A DNA stretch of 64,000 bases from Phlebiopsis flavidoalba. Its lineage: Eukaryota; Basidiomycota; Agaricomycetes; Polyporales; Phanerochaetaceae. The notes under the pieces were generated by a model. It did no database searches. It saw only the letters and a list, made by a program, of their open reading frames with translations, and was not told where the DNA came from. Where the stretch lies: the NCBI GenBank assembly GCA_035772785.1, contig JAOCPU010000050.1:1-64000 (forward strand). Reading direction: 5' to 3'. Each line of letters opens with the position of its first letter. Position 1 is the stretch's first letter. Both the position numbers and the translations under genes were made by a program. Below are positions 34,465 to 47,243 of the stretch, one piece after another.

Positions 34465-37400
34465 AGTTCGTGCTGTCGGAGGCTTGAGGCGAGGGCGAGC
34501 TTATCTTTGTATTTCTACTGGGGCCCACGGGAGATGCGATCGGGACCGGACCCAGGAGCCTTGGACGATCTGGCAGGATTCTCATCGGCGACTCGGAGGT
34601 TCGCCACTCACATCAGGGACGGAGTTTGGAATCTGGCTAGGTTTTGGCACCTAACGGGGTCGCCCGGGCACGATCACCTGGGTGGGATCAGGCTTGGGAG
34701 GGAGCGCAGGCTTCTGAGATGTGAGCTAATGTGTTGCAACCCTGATGCGTAGCTCAAGAGCGACGACATTCTCTATGATGGCACATCGGTGAGAATACAT
34801 GCCCACCGCCACAACGCGTCGTGCACCAGACGACGGCGTTGCTCATAGGTATGGCCTCCCATGAGTGTGATCAGCCGGTTGCCGTACGAAACGCCCTGCA
34901 CGAATGTCTGTGGACAAGTTTCGAACTGGATCAGCAAGCAGGGGACGCCGGTGCATCTCGGACGTACGCCGAAGTGTCCGAACACTGACGTGAATTATGA
35001 AGCCTACCACGGACGGAGAAAAGTCTGCTTAACGCAATGCCGCCCGCAGTTGCGCCACCAGAAAGCTTTGTCTAGAGTGTTGCCCTCCTCTGTCTCCCGC
35101 GAACAACTCGGCCTTCGAGATTCGACACCGGAAATATAGCTTGTATGGGTGATGGATTATCGTATCGAACATCGCGACCCCAGACTTGGCCCGCATCTGT
35201 CCTGGGCTGCCAGTCGCGAAAGCGTTGACACGTTGCAGTGCACTTGCTGTGACGCGCGGCTGACACAGGTCATGCACCAGCATGGGGCGCGAGGTAGGCC
35301 GTACGATGCCGACCGCACATTGTCCGTTTGCCACCGAGACATCGCAATTAAATTGCTGGATTATCGATATTGGCGACTTCAACCCTCGACGCCACAACGC
35401 TTCTGATCCCGTTGTGGCTGCCACTACAGTCCTTTCCATCAAGTGGCCTCCGTAGACCGCTGTTGCGTCTCGCATTCATCAGCAACATAGATACTGGACG
35501 TCGAGCTAAAGTCTCACCAAGGTATTCAATTCAGCTTTTCAATTCGGCAGGTACCTGGACGCCCTGAACACGCTGCTCGGTGGAGAAGTGGACGAGTGAG
35601 CATCGACGCGACCCTGAGGCGTTTATTGAAAGGGAAAAGTTTAAGGCGCTAAACGTCCGAAGTAAATCCATCACTATTTGGCCCCAATCATGCCCGAATA
35701 GGCTTGAATTTCTCACAAAATGTCCCAATAGTACCGGGTTTGATAAACCCGTGTCTTCTGGCCCGCTTCTCACTTTGACGGTCTCCCTCCCATGTACACC
35801 CAACAGGTGTGATTGCTGCCAATCCTCACATGCATAGCTCAACACTGCTGATCTTCTCCAAATGGGCCACATATCCAGCGCGTCGGGCGACCTGGGCTTT
35901 CCCAAGGTGTGTTTGATACATTGCACAGTCGCGCGCGATAGCGAGCAGCTGGCCCGACACCGTCACGCGCCCGGTGTCAGTCTCCCGCTCTCCTGTGCCT
36001 GTCTGAGGTATCCAGGGCTGAAAGCATTCGACTGCTCGTGCCGTGTAAATAACATGACTGCGCAGCCTGATATTCCGCACAGTCGGAATATGTATACACC
36101 CCCAAGTAGCCCGTCCTTCCCCTTCACAGACTGTCTGCCTTCGTTGCGGTGTCCCATGAGTAAGGTCTTCATCATCCTTCACCTGATGGCTGCCCAAGAC
36201 TATCAGTCGTTCTCGGCATTCTGGTATTCACACCTGCACAGTTTACACCGCAACTTACGTATACTCAGTGACTGCTGTTCTGACTGATGAGGTCTATAGC
36301 AACATCACAGTTGCTTCGTCTCTCACAGCCCCTCTATGTATCGGTCGTGTGCCGCTCTCGGGCGCAGTGGCCGACCCATGGGACAGCATTTGCAACATCT
36401 TGCCCAATGCTGTCTAGAAGCGCGGAAATCACGCATCAGCGCGAGGGCTAGTAACTGGAGGGTGAGTACGTTAGTCGTTTATTTGTCATGTAAGCGATGT
36501 TGACTGCTCTCGCTTAAGAGCGCATCATAATTTGCCCCCCCACCCACCCAGGCTTTGTGGCACCGGGCGACCCGTGCTAGGGTCGTCGAGGTGGGTCCGG
36601 CCGGCAGCGCAGCAACATCCATTCGCAACTGCTGCAGCTTCTGGCGCCCCCGCTGGCCATGGCGTCGGCGCGGAGAGTTTGGATATAAAGAACGTCGCGC
36701 CGCCTTCATCACTCTGCTTCCCCACGCCAGCATCTCTACCGTGCCAACAGCGACGGCTCTGCTCCTTTCTTGGTCTTCATCACACCTTGTGTACACGACT
36801 GATTGAACGATGCAATCATGTTCGACGCGAGTCCCGACTCGAGCTTACCCGGAGTATCGATGCGTGATGGACCCACGTCGGCGATTCTGCAGCAATGTCC
36901 TTGACGAGGTCTGGGAGATGAAAGGTAAGTGCGATAAGACAGCACTCTTCTATCAGCAGCCTGCTGCACATGATGCTTCATGTGACTCTGCTTCAGATGC
37001 CCGTTCATTGTTCCTGGCCCGCTGATTGAGGATTCCCCCCATAGAGAAGACCACACGCAATAATCGTGTTCACCGCTTAGGTCGCCCACATCGCGTGCCA
37101 GCGGGTTCCATTGCAAGCGAACATGACTCTCCTTGCTATTGCACACCGCAAACCCACCGCGGGCCCTCGGATCGCACGAAGCCCAGCATTCTCTGACCAC
37201 ATCACATCCTGCATGCGTCCTCTATCAGCGATTCTCCCATGGGCAGCCCCAGCGAGCGAGCCCGAGTTCTGCGCCCACGCCCACCTCGCGGCGCAAAATC
37301 ACCACCGCTGCGGGAGACTTTGACGAACTGTTCCCGGCGCGTGCAGAATATGGGGCTGTCTCCTGTCAAACCGCCACCACTCCTCCTCCTCTTAGAAACC
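34465..37400. other. no recognised gene over ~2.9 kb
   Basis: Many open frames of 60-150 codons on both strands: minus 34773-34985, minus 35029-35475, minus 35531-35926, plus 35862-36287 and plus 36532-36867. The minus-strand frame at 34773 (TFVQGVSYGNRLI, HTYEQRRRLVHDALWRWACI) looks most protein-like. None matches a family I know, and I could not join frames into a convincing multi-exon gene. It contains the promoter of the DUF6534 gene at its left edge. Confidence 0.35.
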
Positions 37401-37559
37401 TCGCTACTGATGATCCACACGCGGGCTACTGAAACGACCTGACGAAGCCTTGCTCTCACGAGAGAACCGAAGACCGTTCGCTCCGCGCCCCCGGACCTCC
37501 AAGGAGCAGCCTTCACTTGGGCCGTTATCGAACATTCCCATCTCCACAGAGCCATAGGG

Positions 37560-39994
37560 GCCAACCCAACACACCACCAACCGCTGGGAAAGGCCAACGG
37601 GCAAACGGGGATTACGGCTTTTGGGCTCGTGTTCTTCTAGCCATCTGCCATCTCACAATTTCCCCTATCCGCCCCCCTCGATATGTCGTGAGGTCCTTCT
37701 AGTGGCCTCATCCACCGAGCGACTGTAGTACTTCAATGCCGACCGTCCTGCGGTTCCCTCCACAACGCTAACCTCACGATCACACACCGCACTTGATCAA
37801 TGGCGACGACCTAACATCTGTGTCTGCTTCGTGGCATAACGGTCCTCAGCGCAGCAACCGCTTCTCTTGCCTATGTCCGTTGGCGATCGCGGAAGTACGT
37901 ACACATTTGTCCCCGCTCTCATACCGCGACTGCCCGCGGATGCGTCTAGATCTTTGTCGTCCTCAGCGACCTCTAACAATAAAATCCTTGGTTGTCCTTT
38001 AGTTGCGCACTCGGCAGTCCCTCTGCGGCTCTGCGCAGAGCATGACACTGGCATGATCGCAAGGCAAGAAGTATAGCGAAATCGCTAGTCATATTTGCGG
38101 ATGCGATTGTTGTTGATTTAAGGTTTGCGCAGCTTGTCCAATTGCGCCGGAGTTGGTGGGATATTTGAGTGCACCATTAATCCTCCAGTTTAGGGGGGGG
38201 GACCTGGTGCCCCAACTGAAAGAAAACGATGCTTCTTAACACAAGTCCCTGAATGGGATTGGTAAGCAATACGGATTGTGTCCGGCTAACTCTGGAGTCG
38301 TGCTACGCAGTGACACTGTTTTTTCCAGCACTGGTGTGTGATCCGGCCGGCCGCCATCGGTCCTCTCGTAGGCGGCGCGTTTTGACAAAACCAGGCCTTT
38401 GGCGCTGTGGCTGTTCTGTAAGCACTCAACATTCACTACGAGTTGCTACGTATCTTATAATATACACAGACATGAACTTGCCTTTGACTGGCTATAGCTG
38501 GAGCGATTGTTGTCATTTTCCTCAAGGGGGGAAAGTCAAGGACCCCGCGGACCCTTCATGGAAAGAAAAGTTCTCAAGAGATGTAACTGGATGCAAGTCT
38601 CCCTTCATCCGATGCCTTTCCAGCTCGCTGATCATAAATCTCATGGTGGCAATGTTCTCCTTATAGCCAGCACTAGTTCGGTCATCATCGCATGTGAGCT
38701 GGGCCGGCGCACAGTTCGCCTGGAATTCCGCGCAAGTTCGTGTTCTCGCCCCTCTGATCATAGGTCTCCGTCGGGATCGGCTGCTTTTTTTCTTGTACGA
38801 AGCTAAAGTTAGCGACGAATCCACTTGTGAGTACCCCACAGAAGCTTTAATGATAACTTCGCAGCTTGACATTTTGTGCAGGTCCCCATGATACTTTCTT
38901 TCTAATCGGACCAGCATGAGGGGGTAAGCGCCTTTCTTGAGCCTTCGAAGTGAAGAGACACTGAGGTATATGCGCCAGACATATACAGAATTTTTTTCTC
39001 GTTCAAGTGGTTACTATAGCGCGATACTGTATGTATCTCATAACCCATCGCACCCGTGCCTCGGCATATATGCTTCATCCCTACTTCTCTCGTAGACTTT
39101 GTGCCGACGTACTTCCAAGCCTGCTGGGGGTACCTCGCCCGTTCGTCCGCTGCGTCGAAATGCTTGGACTAAACGCCATCGTCGGACCCGTCATGCTGCT
39201 CGACGACGCGGCGCTGTTATCGCTCTCTCACAAAGCGCTACCGCCCCGTTCTCTGGCTCGCTGGGCCCTTCTACATCGCCGCGATGGGAGCAATGTCGAA
39301 CTCTGCGTCTCGACTCGACCATCGCGGAGGCCGTCGGCTACACATCGCATCATCAGCCATCGCAGTGCCGTCCGGTCACCCTCATCTTCCCTACAAACAT
39401 AACTTCCCGTCCTTAGCGCAAAAACCATGCCTGTGTCCCGAGAACTCGCCCGGCGCTCGCCGCGCATTGGCGTTCTTCGTCTTCGGCCGCTCGCTCGCAG
39501 GGGTAACGTTGCCTCCTGCTTTGGTCTGCGTCTTCCTCGCTCAATCATACACCGCAGGTTTGGGGCGTCAAACCATTGTTCCAGAATCCGTGCTTGCTTC
39601 AGACGCCGCTCACTCAGGGAGTACACAAGATGGGCCGCCATCCCAGGCGTTTCGTGACGAGCAGCTGAACGGGGGTGTCATCAATTGCCCCACTCGCCAC
39701 GGCTAGCGTCCGCGATTCACTCATTCGGCAGACCTAGCCTGAAGCCCACGGTCGTACAGAAGTGCGCACTGCATTCGCGGATCAGTCTTGCGCGTGCTCT
39801 GGCAGGTGCATGATTGGCATTGCGGGCGCAGGTGGCGGGGGCGTCCGCTGTCGCTGTTCATGAGGGGAACCTACAGTTATCAAGCAAGGTCGATGACTAA
39901 GTGGGGTATGGAGGAGGGAAAGAAAAAGAGAAGTCGGGCTGTTGTGGGTCAGGGGCGTCGTGACAGAGTCGAGTCTGTGCCCGATACGGCTTGA
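37560..39994 (+). CDS. MFS transporter (14-helix drug/toxin efflux type), frame interrupted
   Basis: Plasma-membrane proton antiporter of the fungal multidrug type. First helix near 37610 (DYGFW, LAICHLTIS). Then INGDDLTSVSASW (~37797), STYTFVPA (~37900), KSLVVLL-like helix (~37985), AEHDTGMIARQ (~38040; usual AQSMTWMIAAR) and KPGLWRCGCS (~38390) with GTAAGC intron, MNLPLTGYSW (~38470), AIVVIFLKGGKVKDPADPSW (~38505), IASTSSVIIA (~38660), LSWAGAQFAWNSAQV (~38690), LAPLIIGL, FFLYEAKV, HEALMITSQ (~38845), YRPVLWLAGPFYIAAMGAMS (~39240), LRLDSTIAEAVGYT (~39310), ALAFFVFGRSLAGV (~39460), VRTAFADSLRVLWQV (~39760) and the tail KWGMEEGKKKRS. Stop ~39994. The N-terminal boundary is unclear. Numerous single-base frame changes. 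Confidence 0.75.
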
Positions 39995-39999
39995 GATGG

Positions 40000-42480
40000 G
40001 TCTGTACATATAAGTCCTTGTGTGTTTTGCAACGAATCGTGTACTTCATATCCAATGTTTGTTGTCCTTGCTATTGGTGTGTACCCCGATACTTGTAAAA
40101 TAGTAGATGGGCGGTACACAGGTCCAATGTCCCATCGACCCTCGGTCTGACCATCCAACTTAATTACCGCGTGATTTGACAGTTCCGTACAACCTCACGA
40201 GACTAGAGTGAAAGATTGAGCCGGATAACGTCCATAGATAGAACGCCCTCGTATCCGCATCCAATTCATATTTTCGAAGGCGTGTCAAGGGTGTCATTTA
40301 TCACTCTTATATTACCCATAGGTCCCAAAAATCACTATTTCGTTCTATTCGTTTGGTGGTGGCGTTACTTATACCATAAGTGCCAGCGCAGACTCCCTCC
40401 TTATATATTGCCGGCAATTCCGAGAGAAAATCTTCTCTTCGGCGGGTTAACACACAGGGGGTTCGCTCGACCTCCTAATCCTCAAGAACAGCGACAACAG
40501 CCCTAACTTGTTCCTCGCTATTCATACGTTCGGGGTCTGTAAAAAAAACCGGGTGAGCACGGGCCCGCTACCGGGGGGAAAGGGGGGGTGATTAACGGAC
40601 AGCGCTCATTTGCGTGAAAGTTATAAAAGCGCACGGCTCTTGAACTAAGAGGCAGAGGCGTGGACTCATTTACCTACCAGCTTGCAGGCCTCGTAGATAG
40701 TATGTGTAGGCTCAGCCGCGGTTTTGTTTCCGGCTCACCTCAGTGGCCCGACTAAGGTTAGCACTGGGGGGACTCAGATATGGCCGGCACCCCTCTTAAG
40801 CGGTTCTGGTTGACTGGTCAGTGCTGAGGTCGATAGCACTATGGTGCTGAGCACGAGTGAAATACATCCCGAATGTGGATGAAAATCACTTCTTCATCTG
40901 TAAATCGGTGAATGACTACTCCAATCTACCACTTTGCGGATGTACCATAGACTGATATTTATCTCAATTTCTGCTGATTTCCTTGAGGATGTGATTTTTT
41001 GTGCGGTGAAGCAGTCGCGACAAGTTTTTCGACTCGATCAATACACATGACACAGCCCTACTAAACACAATATCCCCGTGGTGTTTGTGAGCGGAGCTAG
41101 TCAGTTCTGCTAAAGAGGCGAAGTGGGCAATAGACAAGATAAAGTTGGGCCGGCCCAGGGGTCAGTGGTAAAATACCTGGACGCGCTCCATGTGAGTCTT
41201 CGTAAGCCGTTCTCTATATCTTTTATCTACACTGGCAAGGCCGTGTCGTGTCCAGGTCTGAGTTGAATCAAGCTTCCGTTGGAGCCTGTCAAATCCAAAG
41301 CCGCGCGCGGAAGCGAAGCGGAGACGTTTCTTGTTAGGGCATAACGCAAATGATACACGCAAGCTTCACATGTCCCACGCGTGAGACCCATATCTCATTC
41401 ACGCTGCGAGACGGCCTGTATTTCGGCAGGAAGTCTGAACACAGAAGAAGGCCGAAGCGCCAGCGTCCCATTGGTGACCTCGCTGACCGTCGGCTAAACA
41501 TAGAAAAGAGGCCAATACTCTCTCGCGCGGCAGAACTACTGGCCTTCGCTTTTCGAATAAACCCGAGCGCCGAGCGCAAATATCATGTTCAATGCGTATA
41601 TGTCTGCTTCTTGGTCTATAGGTCGCCCTACTGTGGCGTGCGTTGTGGTCCAACCACGTCCGCCTTTGTTGTCCCCGCCAGGCACTCTACCACGTGTGCA
41701 CCATGCCGCTCCGGTGATGAATATTACGAGTGGGGGGGGGTAGCCGAGAGACACTTTTGGGGGGGGCCTATACTTAGCTGGGCCCGGAGATTGGGAAGCA
41801 GTATACACATAAGCTACAGACGCAGTGGAATATAACCAACGCGGGAGGACCAGTCGTATGGCCCCCGGGTGGCGAGCGTATGCGAGGAATGCCTAGAAAG
41901 GGAATGGGACCGCGAAGTTGCCGATGGGGTAGTCAGTGTACTGGTTAGCTTGTGGAGTGGGGAGGGGGGGGGTGGTTGTAGGGTAGGGCACGGGAGCTGT
42001 CGGGGAAAACGGTGATTTAGCTCATTAAGGGGGTCCAATCATCCGGGAGACCTGGGCTTCAAGGTTCAGGGGGCGCAGCTGACCTTGCGAGGACAGAATT
42101 TGTCTGTTGTAGCAGGGTTGAGCGTACCTTCGGTATTGGTCTGGACAGGACTGAGGTCGCCCCCCCCCCCCTTGAGGCAAATGTTAGTCAAGCGAGGGGG
42201 TTTCCGGAGGTGCTAAATGTTACGGTGCGTCTTTCCTGTTCAGTAGCAATGACAGCGTGATACTGAGTCACAAGACTGGTGTGTGCGACGAGAAACGCGG
42301 ATGGTTAGATTTATAAATACGGGGTGAGAGCGGGGGGACGGCGCGATACAGAAGGGACAAGGGAGGGGGGGAGGGAGGGCGCACACTTTGAAGGGGCACA
42401 TAGAATTTTCCTACGTATACATAGGACCTTTTGTACCTACATACAACGCACTGTTACTCGCGCTCCTGCTGCAGCACCTT
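40000..42480. other. long non-coding stretch with G/C homopolymer runs
   Basis: No gene recognised. The right part contains unusual homopolymers: G-runs near 41732-41741 and 41759-41766, G-rich sequence at 41960-41972, a C-run at 42162-42171, and G/A purine-rich sequence at 42330-42382. Frames at 41350-41835 (plus) and 41334-41653 (minus) are open but not recognised. Confidence 0.45.
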
Positions 42481-42499
42481 CAATTGGTCGAAGGTTCAC

Positions 42500-43278
42500 C
42501 GTCGCGGGAGGCTCGATGGTGATACCTTTCAGTGTTTTTGCTCTTCTCTGTGCATGCTTGATGACTTTTCTATGGATAGGGGACGTGAAAACCGATATTG
42601 CGGTGTTGGGGTCGGTTCGCTTGTTTCAGCTTCCCCCGAATCTTGTGGTGGGTGCCTGGGAGAAGTAATTTCTTGGTTGGGCGCCGACCTGGTTTGATAT
42701 GAGTGCTTGTGACTTCCTCAGTGGAGCTCATGCTGTGCTGCAAACAATCTAAACCATATCTTATGATAGTTCGATAATGCCATGGCGAATGCGCTTTGGT
42801 GCCTGCACCTTTGATGAGGGAGAGGTCAAATCATCTCCGGCGCTGTATAGGAGGTATGTACCTCTTCTCGTGTTCATCGAACGATCTCGTTACATGACAA
42901 CCATCCTCGACAGTTTTTATGCTGAGAGCACTTTGTACCCGGTTTCATCAGATGACATGGTCGGCAGTTGTGGTCGAGCTGCAAGCGGCTCACCTCCCAG
43001 GCTACAACTACGCCGTCGCGTCGACTATACGGGATGGCCCTATTCACTCTTTTGGTGTCGACCTTTGCCGCACTCGGCCACCAGAATGTAGAGGTCCTGA
43101 CCGTGTGGGGAACAGCCGACGATGTCATGCCGTACGGGGTCTAAGCCAAAGACTGCAGGCATTGGTGCCGCAGACAGAGCTAGTGACATTGGAAGGCGGA
43201 GATCATGATTTGCCTCTAACGCATCCAGATGAGGTGGTCGCTGCACTGGATGGTTGCTTCGCGAAGGGAAGTAAGTAA
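42500..43278 (+). CDS. alpha/beta-hydrolase, C-terminal part clear
   Basis: The last exon reads VEVLTVWGTADDVMPYGV (~43085), SQRLQALVPQTELVTLEGGD (~43145) and HDLPLTHPDEVVAALDGCFA (~43203) with TAA at 43276-43278. WGxxDDVMP carries the acid-residue loop and GGDHDLP the catalytic histidine of alpha/beta hydrolases. Upstream, FERSRYMTTILDSFYAES-like (~42870) and helix-like FSVFALLCACLMTFLW (~42525) pieces probably form the N-terminal half. The nucleophile elbow is not securely located. Frame changes occur at 42960-43080. The gene ends ~700 bp before HSP90 on the same strand. Substrate unknown. Confidence 0.55.
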
Positions 43279-43833
43279 TGGGTTCACGGGGAACGTATTG
43301 GAGGACTAATGGCGGGCCAGCGGAAGTAGATCATAGGTAAGTATGGATATCGTCCATGAGTGCATGAGCAAGAGTGGAATGGCTCTGTAACACTGAAGTC
43401 ATCACCCCACGTGACGACGTCTACGCGCGCGACCTCGTTCCAACTTCCAATTTGTCACTAACAGCTGTGGCTTCGTCCTGTACTACGTCTACCAATGATG
43501 ATGTGCTCAAATCGCGTACATTAATGGCCTTTCGCATGCACTCCTTCGGTAGAGGTTTACTCGGGGATTGTCACATGACAAGACCAGCCCCGGCGACGCG
43601 TCTTGCGAATGTAATAACTCATTGGTCTATATACGTATCAGAGTAAGTCATGTCACGAATGTTATCTCCATCTGTTCATTACGGACATCTTGTCTCAATT
43701 CAGTTTTTCATCCAAAATCGTCTTTTGCTGCTTTCGACACGGTATCACTTGCGAACTTGACGGTGCCCGCAAATTCAGTGTCTCGAGAAGCGCCCAAGTA
43801 CAGGACAGGCGTTCTTAGAAGGCAAAGATGCTG

Positions 43834-43874
43834 GAAGGTTCTGCAGGGTGTGTAGCTGGTCGAACATTCGAGAA
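43834..43874 (+). promoter_or_regulatory. heat shock elements of HSP90
   Basis: A perfect three-module heat shock element, GAAcaTTCgaGAA, lies at 43862-43874, about 120 bp upstream of the HSP90 start. A two-module site GAAggTTC is at 43834-43841. Alternating GAA/TTC with 2-bp spacers is the binding site of Hsf1 trimers. An AT-rich ATACATAAA near 43893 may be the TATA-like core. Confidence 0.8.
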
Positions 43875-43991
43875 CTCGCTGAAAAGGGGGATACATAAAC
43901 TCGAGGATGCCTCCTAGTCTTCCACAGACCCTTCACCTCTTACTCTTTACGACCACTCCCCTTTCACGACCTCCTCTACTCTCAGACCAAA

Positions 43992-46653
43992 ATGGCCACA
44001 GAAAGCTTTGGCTTCCAGGCTGAGATCAGCCAGCTTTTGGACTTGATCATTAGTGCGTGCCCAGATTTTTTCGCTCAGTGGCGAGGACAACGTTGATATT
44101 TTCGTCTCGTAGACACCTTCTACTCGAACAAGGAGATCTTCCTCCGAGAGCTCATCTCCAACGCGTCCGATGCTCTCGACAAGATTCGCTACCAATCTTT
44201 GACGGACCCGTCCCGTCCCCCTTGATTCCGGCACAAAAAAGGACCTTGTCATCCGTATCATGCTTCCCCGACAAGGAGAACAAGATCCTCTCCATCCGAT
44301 GATACTGGTATCGGTTTGACCAAGGGCAGACATGGTCAACAACCTCGGTACCATCGCCAAGTCCGCTGCACAAAAGGTACTTTCATTCCTTTTGATACGC
44401 GATTTGAATCGTTTCTCACTCGCATGTACAGGGCTTCATGGAGGCCCTGAGCTCCGGCGCTGATATCTCTATGATTGGCCAGTTCCGGTGTCGGCTTCCT
44501 ACTCTGCGTACCTTGTTGCCGAGCGGGTGCAGGTCATCACTCGAAGCACAACGACGATGAGCAGTACATCTGGGAGTCCGCTGCGGGTGGCACGTTCACT
44601 ATCACCAACGACACCGTCAACCCGCCGCTCGGGGGCCGTGGCACTGAGATCCGCCTTCACCTAAGGAGGATCAGCTCGAGTACCTTGAGGAGAAGCGCAT
44701 CAAGGACATCGTCAAGAAAGCACTCGGAGTTCATCTCCTACCCCCATTCAGTTGGCCAGTTGGCGGTGACCAAGGAGGTTGAGAAGGTACGTCGTGGAAG
44801 GCGCATTCCGACCTTGGAACACAATCTCTGACAAGTTTTTCTTGTAGGTAAGGTCGAGGGACGCTTCGCGGACGAGGAAGAGGCTGCCGAGGAGTCCGAG
44901 GACAAGCCCAAAATCGAGGAGGTCGATGAGGAGGAGGACAAGAAGAAGAAGACCAAGAAGATTAAGGAGAAGAACCGTCGAGAACGAGGAAGCTTAAACA
45001 AGTACCAAGCCCATCTGGACGCGCAAAACCCTCAGGACATCACCGCTGAGGAGTATCGCTGCATTCTAACAAGAGCTTGTCCAACGACTTGGGACGAAAC
45101 GAAGTGACAACTCAAGCCCACCTCGCCGTCAAGCACTTCTCAGAGTTGAGGGGACAGCTTGAGTTCAAGGCCATCCAATCCTCTTCGTCACCTGAGTTTC
45201 CGAAGCCCGACGTTGAAGCGTTTTCTAGATTGTGAACATCGTTTCTAGTGTGGTAAACGTTGTGTATCAACTCTCACTCTCGAGTCCATTTAGTAGCGCT
45301 CCCCTTCGATCTCTTTTCGAGACCAAGAAGAAGCGCAACAACATCAAGCTTTACGTTCGCCGTGTGTTCATCATGGATGACTGTGAAGACATCATTCCGC
45401 CCTCCTCCCCCCTAGGTACCTCAACTTCGTCAAGGGTATCGTCGACTCCCTCCCGAGGATCTTCACTCTCAACATCTCCCGTGAGACTGGCTGCAGCAGC
45501 AGAACAAGATCCTGAAGGTCATCCGCAAGAACATCGTCAAGAAGTGCATGGACCTCTTCTCCGAGATCGCGGAGGACAAGGATAACTTTGGGTAAGTTCT
45601 ACGAAGCCTTCGGCAAGAACATCAAGCTCGGTGTTCACGAGGATTCTCAGAACCGCAGCAAGCTGGCTGAATTCTTGCGCTTCTATTCCACCAAGTCGTC
45701 TGAGGAGCAGACTCATTGAAAGGTATGCTTGTGCGTATCCCCTCGCGCATGGGCCCTCATATCATGTAAATTTTTAGACTACATCACCCGCATGCCCGAG
45801 GTCCAGAAGAACATCTACTACCTCACTGGCGAGTCCCGTTGTCAGCCGTCAAGGAGTCACCCTTCCTTGAGGTTCTCAAGAAGAAGGGGCTTCGGAAGTC
45901 CTGCTCTGGGTCGACCCCATCGATGAGTACGCGCCGTCACTCAGCTCAAGGAGTTCGAGGGCCACAAGCTCGTCTGTGTATGTACCAAGGAAGGCCTTGA
46001 GCTCGAGGAGACCGAGGAGGAGAAGAAGAAGTGCGCGACTGAGGAGGAGGCGACCCAGTTCGAGGATCTCATGCAAGGCGGTCAAAAGGAGGCGCTTGGG
46101 TGGCGACAATGGTCGAGAAGGCGTCGTCGTGTCGAACGTATCTCGGACTCTCCCTCCCTGCGTTCTCGTCACTGGTCGGTTCGCGCTGGTCGTCGAACAT
46201 GGAGCGCATCATGAAGGCTCAGGCGCTATCGTGACCTCGTCGATGTCGTAGTTACATGGCAGGATCGAAGAAGACCCACCCTACGAGCTCAACGGACGCG
46301 CACAGAACCGACGCCGATTGTTGTAAAGGTAGCCTTACAAAGAAACAAGCGTCGGCGCGAGGACATGCGCGGAACAAGGTCCCTTCCGTGACCTCGACGT
46401 ACCTCCTCTTCTGAGACCGTCACTACTCGTCACGCTAGCTGCTTCTCGCTCGACGACTCCAACCTCGTTCGCGCAGAAGCGTCGACATTCACACACCGTC
46501 ACATGACTTGATCGCTCTTCCGATGCCCTCGACGCGTACGAAACGAGGAGAACCGAGGATCCCGCTTTTCCTGCGGCATGGCCTACATGACAGGCACAAC
46601 GGGTAGTAAGAGGGCTCCCGGGCGCCGTCCTGGCGATGGAGGAGATTGACTAG
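43992..46653 (+). CDS. hsp90: HSP90 chaperone, complete domain set but with many single-base indels
   Basis: Cytosolic ATP-dependent chaperone. ATG 43992: [20 protein letters not shown], 60-bp intron 44053-44112, then [20 protein letters not shown] (ATP-binding Glu/Asn), [11 protein letters not shown] (~44330), intron, [18 protein letters not shown] (~44430), [18 protein letters not shown] (~44565), [18 protein letters not shown], an acidic linker [20 protein letters not shown] (~44880), IWTRNPQDIT-like block (~45015), [27 protein letters not shown] (~45300), [23 protein letters not shown] (~45420), [20 protein letters not shown] (~45510), [39 protein letters not shown] (~45780), [10 protein letters not shown] (~46205) and MSSYMA. 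The C-terminus MEEID (TPR-cochaperone dock) is followed by TAG 46651-46653. At least eight frame changes outside introns, nearly all one duplicated base (e.g. CAGTTCCGGTGTC for QFGV), with almost no substitutions. Confidence 0.95.
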
Positions 46654-47240
46654 CTGCGCTCGTAGTTCCGTTGGCCGGAAACTTCTTGTTGTTGTCGCTG
46701 TCTTATCTGGCACTCGCTTTGTTTGCACCTTTCGTAGGATATCATCATGCTTTGGTGTATCTCGCATTCTAATTGTATCAAAGAAGTGGCAAAAGCATAT
46801 CAAAGTTGTTTTGATCATGCTCGCGCCTTTTTCCTAGAGTGAACCTTTTATCGGAAACCTCAGTTCCATAGTACCACCTCTGGGGGTCAGCCGACTAGTG
46901 ACTGCTAGTTCGGGTTGTCTGTCAATTCCCCGCATATAGTTCTGCTCATGATTTGCGTACGCTTACACCAATCTCGGCAGACGCACAATGCCATTGTTGA
47001 AACATCAGCAGTATACAAACCAGTCGTTCCGTGTCAAGACCCGAGCTCAAGAGCCTGATCCTATCTGACAACAGCGTTACCCATCCTCCCTGAGCTGTCG
47101 GTCACTTTCTACATCATTGCATGAGCTTTGAGTTTCAAAACACTGTTCGTACGCCTTTCGTCTTTCCACACCAGCACCATAGCCTCGGAGAAGTCTGCTA
47201 CGCCTACCAAACGTATAGGGTGTTCTTAAAAAAAAAAAAA
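46654..47240. other. intergenic between convergent genes
   Basis: 3' flanks of HSP90 (plus) and of the HET-like gene (minus). T-rich sequence follows the HSP90 stop, and an A12 run lies near 47228-47239. No gene seen. Confidence 0.6.
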
Positions 47241-47243
47241 GCG

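Noticed and set aside
34465..37400. Genes proposed from the individual 60-150-codon frames
   Set aside because: No motif, consistent splice joins or codon pattern favoured one strand, so I left the stretch as unassigned rather than invent genes.
43992..46653. HSP90 as a pseudogene
   Set aside because: Residues are conserved almost without substitution, the promoter has perfect heat shock elements and no segment is clearly lost. Indel error fits better, though it is not proven.
46639..46837. Plus-strand open frame after the HSP90 stop
   Set aside because: It overlaps the HSP90 C-terminus out of frame and continues into T-rich 3' flank with no conserved motif.
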